Assembly: GCA_964449075.1 (NCBI GenBank)
Contig: CAYVBJ010000007.1
Location: 41,287 to 105,286 of the forward strand
Direction of reading: 5' to 3'
From: CAYVBJ01 sp964449075
GTDB taxonomy: Bacteria > Bacteroidota > Rhodothermia > Balneolales > Balneolaceae
DNA length: 64,000 bases
Shown here piece after piece: positions 17,674 through 26,632 of this stretch. The position numbers and the translations under genes were made by a program. The notes under the pieces were generated by a model. The model did not search any database, was not told the origin of the DNA, and saw only the letters and a list, made by a program, of their open reading frames with translations. Numbering within the stretch: position 1 is the stretch's first letter; each line of letters starts with the position of its first letter.

Positions 17674-19617
17674 ATGATAAACCCGGAAATATCAGGCAGC
17701 TTAAAATCTGATCGTCTTACTTATTATGAGAAAGTACCCACAACCATTTACAATGATTCATTTTCAGCATCTCATGCTGTGGCCAAAGAGATTGCCAATC
17801 TTATAAAGAATCGCAATAAAAAAAATGAAAAAACAGTTCTTGGACTTGCTACCGGGTCTACACCTGTAAAAGTGTACGATGAGCTCATAAAATTGCACGA
17901 AAATGACGGGCTCAGTTTTAAAAATGTGATAACTTTTAATCTGGACGAATACTACCCGATGCAGCCGGAATCTCTGCAAAGTTATGTCCGTTTCATGAAA
18001 GAACATCTGTTTGATCATCTTGATATACCGGATGATCAAATTCATATTCCCGACGGAACAGTTCCGGAAGATGAGATCAGTGCCTACTGTCGCGACTATG
18101 AAAAGAAGATTGAAGATGCCGGCGGCATCGATATTCAGCTGCTTGGAATCGGGCGCACCGGCCATATAGGTTTCAATGAGCCCGGCTCACGACCGGATTC
18201 AGAGACAAGACTTATTACACTCGACAGGGTAACCCGTAAAGATGCCGCAAGTGATTTTTTCGGTGAAGAATACGTTCCGCGCCGTGCAATTACAATGGGT
18301 GTTGGAACAATTCTTTCTGCTAAAAAAATATTTTTAATGGCATGGGGAGAAGGCAAGGCTCCCGTCATCAGGGAAGCGGTTGAAGGTGAAATTAAAGAGA
18401 GTGTGCCCGCCACATATCTTCAAAATCATCCCAATGCAGAAATTATACTGGATGAAGCTTCCGGAGCAGAATTAACCCGGCTCAAAACACCCTGGCTGCT
18501 CACAACCTGCGACTGGGATGATAATTTAATCCGTAAAGGTGTGGTCTGGCTTTGTAAAAAAACAGACAAGCCGGTTCTGAAACTTACCGAAGAAGATTAC
18601 AATGAAAACGGAATGGGTGACCTGATTACTGTAAATGGTCCCGCTTACAACATTAACCTTAAGGTTTTCAATGAACTTCAGCACACGATTACCGGATGGC
18701 CGGGCGGAAAGCCAAATGCCGATGATTCGAGCAGACCCGAACGAGCACAACCTTTTCCCAAGCGTGCAATTGTATTCAGTCCGCATCCCGATGATGATGT
18801 AATTTCTATGGGAGGCACACTTATAAGACTGATTGATCACGGACATGATGTTCATGTTGCCTACCAGACATCAGGCAACATCGCCGTATTTGATGATGAC
18901 GTTATACGATTTGCAGACTTTGTATCCGATTACGCCGATCAGTTTGAAATGGAGAATAGTGAGGCTGATGATCTTCTTACAAATATTAAAACTTTTATTG
19001 AAAATAAAGAACCCGGACAAGTCGACTCTCCCGAAATACAGCAGATAAAAGGATTGATACGGCGTGGAGAGGCAAAAGCTGCAGCCAGGTATTGCGGTGT
19101 CCCGGAAGAAAAACTCCATTTTCTTGATATGCCGTTTTATGAAACCGGCAGGGTCAAGAAAAAACCGATTTCCGATGCCGATATTGATATTATTGAAAAA
19201 TTACTAAGGGAAATAAAACCTCACCAGGTATACGCAGCCGGAGATCTATCAGATCCTCACGGAACGCACAGGGTTTGTTTAAAAGCCATATACAGTGCAT
19301 TGTCCAGGTGCAGTGATGAGCCCTGGATGGATGATTGCTATGTATGGCTTTACAGAGGTGCCTGGCAGGAGTGGGATATCAATGACATTGAGATGGCTGT
19401 GCCGCTAAGTCCGCAAGAACTTGCCAAAAAGCGACGTGCCATATTTAAACATCAATCCCAAAAAGACCGGCCGCTTTTTCCAGGACCCGATGAACGTGAG
19501 TTCTGGCAGCGTTCCGAAGAGAGAAACAGGGGAACAGCCCGGTTGTATGATCAGCTCGGTTTTGCAGAATATGAGGCCATTGAAGGGTTTGTTCGCTATC
19601 GGGGTTACCTGGAATAA
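17674..19617 (+). CDS. NagB-like sugar-phosphate isomerase fused to PIG-L deacetylase
   Basis: This 647-residue protein has two domains. Residues ~20-290 are glucosamine-6-phosphate deaminase-like: LGLATGSTPVKVYDELI, FNLDEYYPM (Asp near 91) and LLGIGRTGHIGFNEPGS. The Asp of the E. coli NagB GNDGH motif (D141) is Thr here (T162), while His164 and Glu169 are kept. Residues ~362-600 are a PIG-L/LmbE zinc deacetylase with SPHPDDDVISMGGTL and GDLSDPHGTHR. The fusion length matches a NagB/PIG-L protein known in Bacteroidota. Deacetylation and deamination of an N-acetylhexosamine derivative in one polypeptide is plausible, but the Asp change means simple GlcN6P deamination should not be assumed. Site 3 of the operator lies about 83 bases upstream. 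The gene ends directly against the REP array at 19621. Confidence 0.88.
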   Translation: MINPEISGSLKSDRLTYYEKVPTTIYNDSFSASHAVAKEIANLIKNRNKKNEKTVLGLATGSTPVKVYDELIKLHENDGLSFKNVITFNLDEYYPMQPESLQSYVRFMKEHLFDHLDIPDDQIHIPDGTVPEDEISAYCRDYEKKIEDAGGIDIQLLGIGRTGHIGFNEPGSRPDSETRLITLDRVTRKDAASDFFGEEYVPRRAITMGVGTILSAKKIFLMAWGEGKAPVIREAVEGEIKESVPATYLQNHPNAEIILDEASGAELTRLKTPWLLTTCDWDDNLIRKGVVWLCKKTDKPVLKLTEEDYNENGMGDLITVNGPAYNINLKVFNELQHTITGWPGGKPNADDSSRPERAQPFPKRAIVFSPHPDDDVISMGGTLIRLIDHGHDVHVAYQTSGNIAVFDDDVIRFADFVSDYADQFEMENSEADDLLTNIKTFIENKEPGQVDSPEIQQIKGLIRRGEAKAAARYCGVPEEKLHFLDMPFYETGRVKKKPISDADIDIIEKLLREIKPHQVYAAGDLSDPHGTHRVCLKAIYSALSRCSDEPWMDDCYVWLYRGAWQEWDINDIEMAVPLSPQELAKKRRAIFKHQSQKDRPLFPGPDEREFWQRSEERNRGTARLYDQLGFAEYEAIEGFVRYRGYLE

Positions 19618-19620
19618 CCC

Positions 19621-20237
19621 CTCACCTGACGACTGAGGGCAAAATCCCTGCCAGCTACCAAGAGCGTTCAAGTCGTCTGGCGAGTTGAAACTGCCGGGGT
19701 CTTTCCAGTGCCATCGCAGGGCATCAGCCCTACCAAACTCGACAGACGAGTGATCCGGGCAGACTAAATTTGATGGTAATTCCACTCATCAATCAAGAAA
19801 GGCCAACCCTGATCAAAGAACAGGCTGTAAGCCTGATGCAGCACAGACCGGGGCAGCGCCCCGGTAAGTCATGAGCTGCTGCTCACCATCAGGCTGAAGG
19901 CCTGACGCAGAACGGACTGTGAATATGCCAAGTATATAATTCCGTCCATTTCCGTAGCACCAAAATATGACCAGCCAGAATACACTCATCTGAATTGAAT
20001 CTTTCCTGCTGCAGGCCTTCAGCCTGCCTACTTGAGGTCTCACCTGAAACCCCGACACAGCTGTGTCGGGGTTGAGTTGCGCCAGGCCTTCAGCCTGTGG
20101 AACTCTCGCTGTTATTTCAGCAAGATAAAACTCAGCAGCGCAATCAGAAGGCACCAGCCCTACCGAACTCGACAGACGAGTGATCCGGGCAGGACAGGGT
20201 TAGATACTGATTCCACTCGTCAGTCGAGGGTCACAAG
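19621..20237. repeat. REP-like hairpin array, tandem unit 1
   Basis: This non-coding ~617-base unit is repeated immediately downstream (20238 on). It contains module A (CTCACCTGACGACT at 19621 paired with AGTCGTCTGGCGAG at 19671-19684) and module B (CTCGACAGACGAGTG paired with a CACTCGTCAGTCGAGG-type arm). Many CAGGCTGAAGGCCTG-type palindromes and a CCCCGACACAG(C/T)(C/T)GTGTCGGGG hairpin near 20050 follow. Short reading frames inside it are by-products of the palindromes. The array begins four bases after the NagB/PIG-L stop codon. Confidence 0.85.
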
Positions 20238-20918
20238 CTCGCCTGACGACTGAGGGCAAAATCCCTGCCAGATACCGGGAGCGTTCAAGTCGTCTGGCGA
20301 ATTGGAGCTGCCGGGGTCTTTCCAGTGCAATCACAGGGCACCAGCCCTACCAAACTCGACAGACGAGTGATCCGGGCAGACTAAATTTGATGATAATTCC
20401 ACTCATCAATCAAGAAAGGCCAACCCTGATCAAAGAACAGGCTGTAAGCCTGATGCAGCGCAGACCGGGGCAGCGCCCCGGTAAGTCATGAGCTACTGCT
20501 CAACATCAGGCTGAAGGCCTGATGCAGAACCGGCCGTGAACATGCAGGAGTATGCAATTCAGTCCGGTTACCTTGACACAGAAGCATGACCCGTCATCAT
20601 ACTCTCATCTGAATTGAATCTGACCTGCTGTAGGCCTTCAGCCTGCCCGTTTAGACCCCTCGCCTGAAACCCCGACACAGCCGTGTCGGGGCTGAGTTGC
20701 GCCAGGCCTTCAGCCTGTGATGACTGATGCGCAACCCTCTCCTCGCCTGACGACTTGGAGAAAAAATACATCAAAAGCAATAAACTCTCAGTCGTCTGAC
20801 GAGTACGAAAGGCAACATCCCACCACGGGCATTCCGAAGATCAATCCCCGACTAACTCGACAGACGAGTGATCCGGGCAGGACAGGGTTAGAATAATGGT
20901 TCCACTCGTCAGTCGAGG
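20238..20918. repeat. REP-like hairpin array, tandem unit 2
   Basis: This is a second copy of the 19621-20237 unit at a 617-620 base offset; the anchors GGCCAACCCT at 19801/20418 and CCCGACACAG at 20051/20671 show the period. It differs by scattered substitutions and ends with extra A and B modules (20742-20803 and 20856-20918). The final B arm (20903-20918) runs over the stop and last codons of the minus-strand LuxC-like gene. Confidence 0.85.
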
Positions 20919-21985
20919 TTGCTCAAACTTAAAATCCAGGCTATGGTGTCAATGCCATCAGGCTGCCAGCAGACCGGTGGTGACTGGGCGTTTTTTAACA
21001 GCTCAATTTCTGCTGATAATCTCTCTGCCTCTGTTTCCGGTGTGCAGAGATAAACACTCTGCAATCCTCCACTGAATCGAGCTGTGATCTCATGAAGTTT
21101 TTTTAGCCCACCCTCAACCCAATGCAATACAAAATCATGCTCCGGTCTTTTTTCGGTTTCTTCAATCAGAAAATCATCCAGCCATGACTGTTCTATTCCA
21201 ACCGCTTTATTACATGCAAACCTGTGAAAAAGTGAAGCCGGCGGTTTTTTATATTGCGGATTTTTCAGCCAAAAAGATTCTATATAATCTGTAAATTCAC
21301 ACCTAATATTGTTCAGCTGAACCGGTGAAATAACAATCTTAACAGACCTGCAGCCCATTCCACCATACCGGAAAACAGCTTCTGTAAGCTGCTGCATTGT
21401 TGAAGAAGAAGTTTCATCAATAAAAGCAATTGAGAAATGAGCTGATCTTATCAGTTCGGGCGCACCGGCTTTCAGGGCATTCATATGTAAAACCTTATTC
21501 CTTACAACTTCTGCGTTACTCCCCGATCCGGAAAAAACCATAGCTTCTGCCCGGAAATTTTTGAAATCGTCAATCTCTGTGCTCCATACAGAATTTTTTA
21601 AAAATCCATGCTTTCGCAATACAGTTAACAGAGTCGGCAGCAGATAAGGATCTTTCCGCGATATTTTTCCGCCGTAGGATACATTACATAATGTTGCTGC
21701 AATCACATCCTGAACCCCGACAAGCGGAAGGTTTCCCGCATGCAAAAAAAGAATCCTTTTTTGACCGCCGTCAGAATCAGATGATCGGTTTCTGTCAGCC
21801 CACTCACGAATAGATTCTTCATTCAGAGTTTTCTTCAATACTTGAATTTGGTGTTTGATATCTTCAAAAGAAAAAAACCCTTCCTCAACTGTTCTGTCGA
21901 TAGCCAGTTTTAGTTCGGAATTATCCGGTCGCAGCCAGTCGTCAATAGCAAGGCAAAGATTTGTAATCTCATTAACCGGAATCAT
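20909..21985 (-). CDS. LuxC-family acyl-CoA/acyl-protein reductase
   Basis: This 358-residue protein resembles the LuxC aldehyde-dehydrogenase-like family, for example FLHAGNLPLVGVQDVIAATL and VFSGSGSNAEVVRNKV. GGMGCRSVKIVISP contains the probable catalytic Cys. LuxC enzymes reduce acyl thioesters to fatty aldehydes with NADPH. It is shorter than luminous LuxC (~480). A LuxE-like gene lies two genes upstream on the same strand, but no luciferase genes are seen, so a fatty aldehyde or alcohol role other than light is likely. The last codons and the TGA stop lie in a REP hairpin arm (20903-20918), so the C-terminus may have been altered by repeat insertion. Confidence 0.8.
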   Translation of the reverse strand: MIPVNEITNLCLAIDDWLRPDNSELKLAIDRTVEEGFFSFEDIKHQIQVLKKTLNEESIREWADRNRSSDSDGGQKRILFLHAGNLPLVGVQDVIAATLCNVSYGGKISRKDPYLLPTLLTVLRKHGFLKNSVWSTEIDDFKNFRAEAMVFSGSGSNAEVVRNKVLHMNALKAGAPELIRSAHFSIAFIDETSSSTMQQLTEAVFRYGGMGCRSVKIVISPVQLNNIRCEFTDYIESFWLKNPQYKKPPASLFHRFACNKAVGIEQSWLDDFLIEETEKRPEHDFVLHWVEGGLKKLHEITARFSGGLQSVYLCTPETEAERLSAEIELLKNAQSPPVCWQPDGIDTIAWILSLSNLD

Positions 21986-22009
21986 CCTTCACCCTTTTTT
22001 ATTGATTTC

Positions 22010-22402
22010 TTATTCTCGTTGAAATACGAGGGACTCATTTGAAAAGTTATCAGGCATCTCATCGGATTCATTCAGAAACAATTCCATTCTGATTTCATCA
22101 TCATCTATAAATTCAATCAGTCCTTGTATTTTCTCAACCATGTTATTCCAGGCACTAACATACTCTATTTCAATTTTGTATAAATTCTCCAACTGAGTCA
22201 TTATGTATGTAATATCCTCTTTAGCGGGCAATTCATTGCCGTCATAATACATTTTCATAGTATCGTCATCCTGGAATTTGTAAGTAATAATTTCGCCAGT
22301 CTGTGGTGTTGGTTCAGAAACCCATGTTCCTACAATTTTATCAGTCCCTGATTGAATTAACATCGAATATATGAATAAGAATCCTGCTATTAGCTTTTTC
22401 AT
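22010..22402 (-). CDS. Small secreted lipocalin-like protein
   Basis: This 130-residue frame has a hydrophobic N-terminal signal (MKKLIAGFLFIYSMLIQSG) followed by IVGTWVSEPTPQTGE. That opening resembles the start of lipocalin-like DUF domains in Bacteroidota, which begin with a GTW motif. The rest is acidic beta-strand-like sequence. It lies between the LuxC- and LuxE-like genes on the same strand, but 24-145 base gaps make co-transcription uncertain. No function can be assigned. Confidence 0.65.
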   Translation of the reverse strand: MKKLIAGFLFIYSMLIQSGTDKIVGTWVSEPTPQTGEIITYKFQDDDTMKMYYDGNELPAKEDITYIMTQLENLYKIEIEYVSAWNNMVEKIQGLIEFIDDDEIRMELFLNESDEMPDNFSNESLVFQRE

Positions 22403-22546
22403 CTCATTATCACTTTTTGTTTAGGATTTTAAACTTCCTGATTCAAAAACATTTTTTCATTTCCCGGCAGGTAATTTTCTGTATTACATCACCCGTATAT
22501 AATACATGAAGCAGATAAAAATCAAGACCTTAAAAAATTTTACAGC

Positions 22547-23539
22547 TCACATATCCCTGTCAATCAGAAAATTACATCCCCTCAGATCGGCACTGTTCCA
22601 GCGACCTAAAACACGAAAGCGGCCTTGTTTATCCATCACACCCCGGTCATCTGTTAAAATAAAACTGCAAGAATAGAAATTGGCAAGATCAATCACCCCG
22701 ATTTTGCCCTCTTCTCCGGGCTCACATACTCTCATTGGATTTAAAGGATCATGAACGGTAACCTGCATCCAATGGGGTGTCTCAAACCATCCTCTCTCTT
22801 TAGCATATGCCTGACTCAATAACTCGCACATTCCGTATTCTGAGTGAATGTGATTCTTCGCCAGACCAAATCCTTCCGCAAGAGTTTGGTGCAGTTCCAT
22901 TTTTCCCATCTCACGTTTGTATGTTTTCATACCACCTGTTTCAACAATAACAGAATCTTCCGGAAGCATTATCCGGTTCAACTGCAAAAGATCAAGCAGG
23001 CCAAATGCCGCCCCGAAAATCATCAGTTTTTTCCCGGAATTCGAAACTTCTTCTATTTCATCACTATCGAGGCCACGATCCAATTTCAGAAACCGGCTTA
23101 ACCCGGAGCTGTCACGGGTTACCAGCTGTTTGAGCATGTAAATTAATGAAGAGTCAGGATTATCCTGGTAGGCAGGTGTATAACACCAGATCACATATTT
23201 TTCCGGATCATAAAAACAATCAAACCCTTTTTTTATGGATTCCCGGTAAAGTAAAGACGATTTCAGGTAGTGGGTGCTCCGGTTCATATCGCCGGTTCCG
23301 CTACTCTTAAAAAATAACTCCGCATCTGTTACATGAAAGGATGCAACTTTTGCCTCCCTGAATGCACGTATCGGGATTTTTGGTATCTGTTTATAACTCT
23401 CAGGATCAGCTCTACCGGAGGTAACCGTGTCACAAAATGTTCTGTAAACCTGGTTGTTAGCCATCTGGTATTTAAAAACCTTCTGAAGCCGCAATCCAAA
23501 GAGGATTGAATCGTCAAATATGAAATTCCAATCAGGCAT
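22547..23539 (-). CDS. LuxE-family acyl-protein synthetase/acyltransferase
   Basis: This 330-residue protein has features of the LuxE/PaaK-like adenylating superfamily. These are FFKSSGTGDMNRSTHYL (phosphate-binding Ser/Thr/Gly loop), MIFGAAFGLLDLL, TGGMKTYKREM, SEYGMCELLSQAY and a C-terminal FILTDDRGVMDKQGRFRVLGRWN. LuxE activates fatty acids as acyl-AMP and passes them to LuxC. It starts 8 bases after the NHL-repeat gene stop on the same strand. The LuxC-like partner lies downstream, separated by one small gene, supporting a two-component fatty acid reduction system. Confidence 0.8.
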   Translation of the reverse strand: MPDWNFIFDDSILFGLRLQKVFKYQMANNQVYRTFCDTVTSGRADPESYKQIPKIPIRAFREAKVASFHVTDAELFFKSSGTGDMNRSTHYLKSSLLYRESIKKGFDCFYDPEKYVIWCYTPAYQDNPDSSLIYMLKQLVTRDSSGLSRFLKLDRGLDSDEIEEVSNSGKKLMIFGAAFGLLDLLQLNRIMLPEDSVIVETGGMKTYKREMGKMELHQTLAEGFGLAKNHIHSEYGMCELLSQAYAKERGWFETPHWMQVTVHDPLNPMRVCEPGEEGKIGVIDLANFYSCSFILTDDRGVMDKQGRFRVLGRWNSADLRGCNFLIDRDM

Positions 23540-23547
23540 TTTTATTT

Positions 23548-24411
23548 CTATCTGAACTGTTCCAAAAAAGGAAAATCATAAATATAGAGAGAATCTTCAG
23601 TAATTACGGCAAGATTCCTTCCATAAAAAGAGACAGATACGACATCATTGTGTCCAAGATTCACCCTGTTTTGCACTGAACCCCGAAGATTCATATGAAT
23701 AAGTTCCGATCCATCTATTGCTACAAGTTGTTCATGACTTACTGAAATTGTTTTCAAATCAGTCCATCCGCCAATAAACCTGCGAAACTGAACAAGGTGA
23801 TTGTATATTTGAATTACCTGCTGCTTTTTATCGAGAAGGAATAGATGATCCTGGCTGGCACTCATATCCGTTACGGACTCAATTTCTCTTTTCCGAAGAT
23901 TGGCTACCAGTTCAAAAACTCCGTTTGAGTTATATTTTAAAATCCTGTGACGATCTTCGTCGTAGATAAAAAGATCGCTTATGGGGTTTGTGGTTATCAC
24001 AGAGGGTTTGACGTCTCCCGAAAAACGGGCACCCTCAGTCTGCCTGATAGTCGAAAGGTATTGAAACCGGTTATCATATACCTGAACTCTTCTGTTATTA
24101 TAATCGGCCACGTAAATTTTCAAGCCGTTTGTGGCATCAACATCCATGGGGCTGTCGAACTGAAAATCACCAAGGCCCTGGTTTCCCATGGCATCCATCC
24201 GCTCCCCTGCTGCATTAAACTTCAGAAGACGGTGTGCACCGCGTTCAGTAACATAAATTTCAGCGCGAGGGGTAACATAGACAGAAGAGGGGCGATCAAG
24301 CTGATCCGTAATCAGCCTGTAATCAGCAGGTTTATCATCCTGCGAAAAAACAGGTCCGGCTGTTAAAAATACCAGATTAAGAAATAAAAAAGTCGCAGAT
24401 ATTTTTTCCAC
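23548..24411 (-). CDS. Secreted NHL-repeat beta-propeller protein
   Basis: This 287-residue protein has a signal peptide ending near VFSQDD and several NHL-type blades, such as LDRPSSVYVTPRAEIYVTERGAHRLLKF, DATNGLKIYVADYNNRRVQVYD and SDLFIYDEDRHRILKYN. It should fold as a six-bladed propeller in the periplasm or outside the cell. The propeller is a binding scaffold, so function is not predictable. It is the first gene of the NHL/LuxE/LuxC minus-strand run. Confidence 0.8.
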   Translation of the reverse strand: MEKISATFLFLNLVFLTAGPVFSQDDKPADYRLITDQLDRPSSVYVTPRAEIYVTERGAHRLLKFNAAGERMDAMGNQGLGDFQFDSPMDVDATNGLKIYVADYNNRRVQVYDNRFQYLSTIRQTEGARFSGDVKPSVITTNPISDLFIYDEDRHRILKYNSNGVFELVANLRKREIESVTDMSASQDHLFLLDKKQQVIQIYNHLVQFRRFIGGWTDLKTISVSHEQLVAIDGSELIHMNLRGSVQNRVNLGHNDVVSVSFYGRNLAVITEDSLYIYDFPFLEQFR

Positions 24412-24566
24412 AGAAAAGTTTGTTTTCTATTGCCTGCAGGCTTTAAAAATAAAGATGAGCCAAAACTCAGTCTGTCACTATATTATACAAATACGTAAAC
24501 CCTTCAATTACTCAATACGTCTTTGCATTCAGCTTCAATCAGCTGCTGTTAAGTTTTTCCGGTTTA

Positions 24567-25865
24567 TCACTGATCTTTATATTTGATGCCCTTAGCGCCA
24601 ATATCGTTTCGGAAATAGGCATTTTCAAAATGAATCCGGTGTACATTTTCATAGGCGTGATTAATAGCCTCTTCAAGAGATGCCCCCCTGCCTACAACAT
24701 TCAAAACCCTTCCTCCATTTGTCAAAAGCTCACCATTTTCCAGTACTGTTCCTGCGTGGAACAACAGCGCCTGATCATCAACAGATTCAATTCCACTGAT
24801 CTTCTTCCCTTTCTCATACTGCACAGGATACCCGCTGCTCGCCATCACAACGCAGCAGCGATAATCATCATCGGTTTGAATACTGATTTCATCAAGATTC
24901 TGATCAGCCGTCGCAACAATTAACTCAAGAAGATCATTATTCAGGGAGGGCAGAATAACCTGGCATTCCGGATCCCCAAACCTGCAGTTATATTCGACCA
25001 CTTTAGGACCCTCTTCTGTGATCATCAACCCGATGTAAAGTATACCGTTGTAGGGAGATTCATTTACCTGCATCCCGGTAATTGTAGGCGAAACAATACT
25101 TCTATCAATAACTTCAAGCATCTCTTCTGAAATCAGCGGGGTTGGACAGTATGCTCCCATCCCTCCGGTATTTAATCCTGTATCGCCCTCGCCAATTCTT
25201 TTATGATCCTGTGCATTATGAAGAGTAAGCGCTGTATGGCCATCAGAAATTACAAATACAGAAGCCTCTTCTCCCTTCATAAACTCCTCTACAACAATTT
25301 CCCCGGCCGCTTTTTTCAACTGTTTATTCTGCTCCATTTGAACCAGGCGTCTTTCCGCTTCCCTGATATTATCACAAATAAAGACTCCTTTTCCACCGGC
25401 CAGGCCATCAGCTTTTAAAACTACAGGATAGGTATTCTTCTCCCTGATATAATCCAGTGCATCATCAAACCTGTCTGCCGGAAATGATTTAAAACCGGCA
25501 GTTGGAATATCATACTTTTCCATAAAAGCTTTGGCAAAGGCCTTACTCCCTTCCAGTTTAGCTGCTTTTGAAGAAGGGCCAAAAACTGTTACACCCTCTC
25601 TTTCCAGAAAATCCGTTATACCGTTTACGAGTGGCGCTTCCGGTCCGACTACAACAATATCAATGTTATTTTCCTGAACAAAGTCGAGAACTTTTTGAAA
25701 ATCATCGATTGCAATATCTGCATTGATACCGCATTCTGCCGTACCCGGGTTTCCGGGAGCTATGTATAAAGTATCCAGTTTCTCGGATTGGGCCAGTTTC
25801 CAGGCCATGGAGTGTTCTCTCCCTCCGCTTCCGATCAGCAAGATATTTTTTTGATTCAAACTCAT
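24567..25865 (-). CDS. purD: Phosphoribosylamine-glycine ligase
   Basis: This 432-residue GAR synthetase catalyses ATP-dependent joining of glycine to phosphoribosylamine in purine synthesis. The N-terminal GSGGREHSMAWKLAQS, ATP-grasp segment with KADGLAGGKGVFI, and EYNCRFGDPECQVILP are diagnostic. It overlaps tpiA by 4 bases (ATGA) and is the last gene of the gatB-TlpA-tpiA-purD operon. Confidence 0.97.
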   Translation of the reverse strand: MSLNQKNILLIGSGGREHSMAWKLAQSEKLDTLYIAPGNPGTAECGINADIAIDDFQKVLDFVQENNIDIVVVGPEAPLVNGITDFLEREGVTVFGPSSKAAKLEGSKAFAKAFMEKYDIPTAGFKSFPADRFDDALDYIREKNTYPVVLKADGLAGGKGVFICDNIREAERRLVQMEQNKQLKKAAGEIVVEEFMKGEEASVFVISDGHTALTLHNAQDHKRIGEGDTGLNTGGMGAYCPTPLISEEMLEVIDRSIVSPTITGMQVNESPYNGILYIGLMITEEGPKVVEYNCRFGDPECQVILPSLNNDLLELIVATADQNLDEISIQTDDDYRCCVVMASSGYPVQYEKGKKISGIESVDDQALLFHAGTVLENGELLTNGGRVLNVVGRGASLEEAINHAYENVHRIHFENAYFRNDIGAKGIKYKDQ

Positions 25866-26632
25866 TTTGAGAGTGATTCAGCTATTTCGATAATCTCACT
25901 GAAACTACCGGCCTTGAGACTTGCCCCGCCAATGAGGCCGCCATCCACATCGGGCTGTGAAAGCAACTCTTCTGCATTCGCAGGTTTCATACTGCCTCCG
26001 TAGAGAATTTGCACGTTTGCACTCTTCTCTTCCGTCCATTTTTCTGAGATCAGGCTGCGAATGTATGCATGCATTTCCTGTGCCTGTTCAGGTGATGCTG
26101 TTTCACCGGTGCCGATTGCCCATACGGGTTCATAAGCAACTACAAAATCGGAAGCATGCTCCGGGTTCAGATGATCCAGTACTGCATTCAGCTGCTCCTG
26201 AACAACCTTTTTATGATTTCCGGATTTACGCTGATCAAGTTTTTCGCCTACACAAAGAATTGGCTTTATATCGTCATCAAGAGCCTTTTTTACCTTTTTA
26301 GCGATAAATTCATCCGACTCCTGAAAATATTCTCTTCGCTCCGAGTGTCCGGCGATAGCATAGCTGCAGCCAGCCTCTTTGATCATTGAGGTGCTTATTT
26401 CACCCGTAAATGCGCCGTTATCTTCAGGATAATGATTCTGAGTTCCCGTTTTAATTTCCGTGCCACTTAATTCACCGACCACAGCAGGAATGGACAAGTA
26501 TGGAGGACATACAAGCACATCAACTTTAAATGAGTGATCACCCCATTTTGCGCTCAGCTCTGCGGCAAGTTCCTTTCCCTCTTTTGGGCCTGCATTCATC
26601 TTCCAGTTTCCGGCTATCAAATATTTTCTCAT
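25862..26632 (-). CDS. tpiA: Triosephosphate isomerase
   Basis: This 256-residue TIM barrel has GNWKMN (substrate-binding Asn/Lys), AGHSERRE (catalytic His region), AYEPVWAIGTG (catalytic Glu and flexible loop 6) and LYGGSMKPANA. It interconverts dihydroxyacetone phosphate and glyceraldehyde 3-phosphate. It overlaps both neighbours by 4 bases, so translation is probably coupled. Confidence 0.98.
   Translation of the reverse strand: MRKYLIAGNWKMNAGPKEGKELAAELSAKWGDHSFKVDVLVCPPYLSIPAVVGELSGTEIKTGTQNHYPEDNGAFTGEISTSMIKEAGCSYAIAGHSERREYFQESDEFIAKKVKKALDDDIKPILCVGEKLDQRKSGNHKKVVQEQLNAVLDHLNPEHASDFVVAYEPVWAIGTGETASPEQAQEMHAYIRSLISEKWTEEKSANVQILYGGSMKPANAEELLSQPDVDGGLIGGASLKAGSFSEIIEIAESLSK

Noticed and set aside
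19618..20918. Possible CRISPR array in the repeat region
   Set aside because: Repeats are palindromic modules of varying length with irregular spacing, no uniform direct repeats with unique spacers and no cas genes.
20909..23539. Bioluminescence operon
   Set aside because: LuxC/LuxE-like genes occur without luxA, luxB or luxD in the window.
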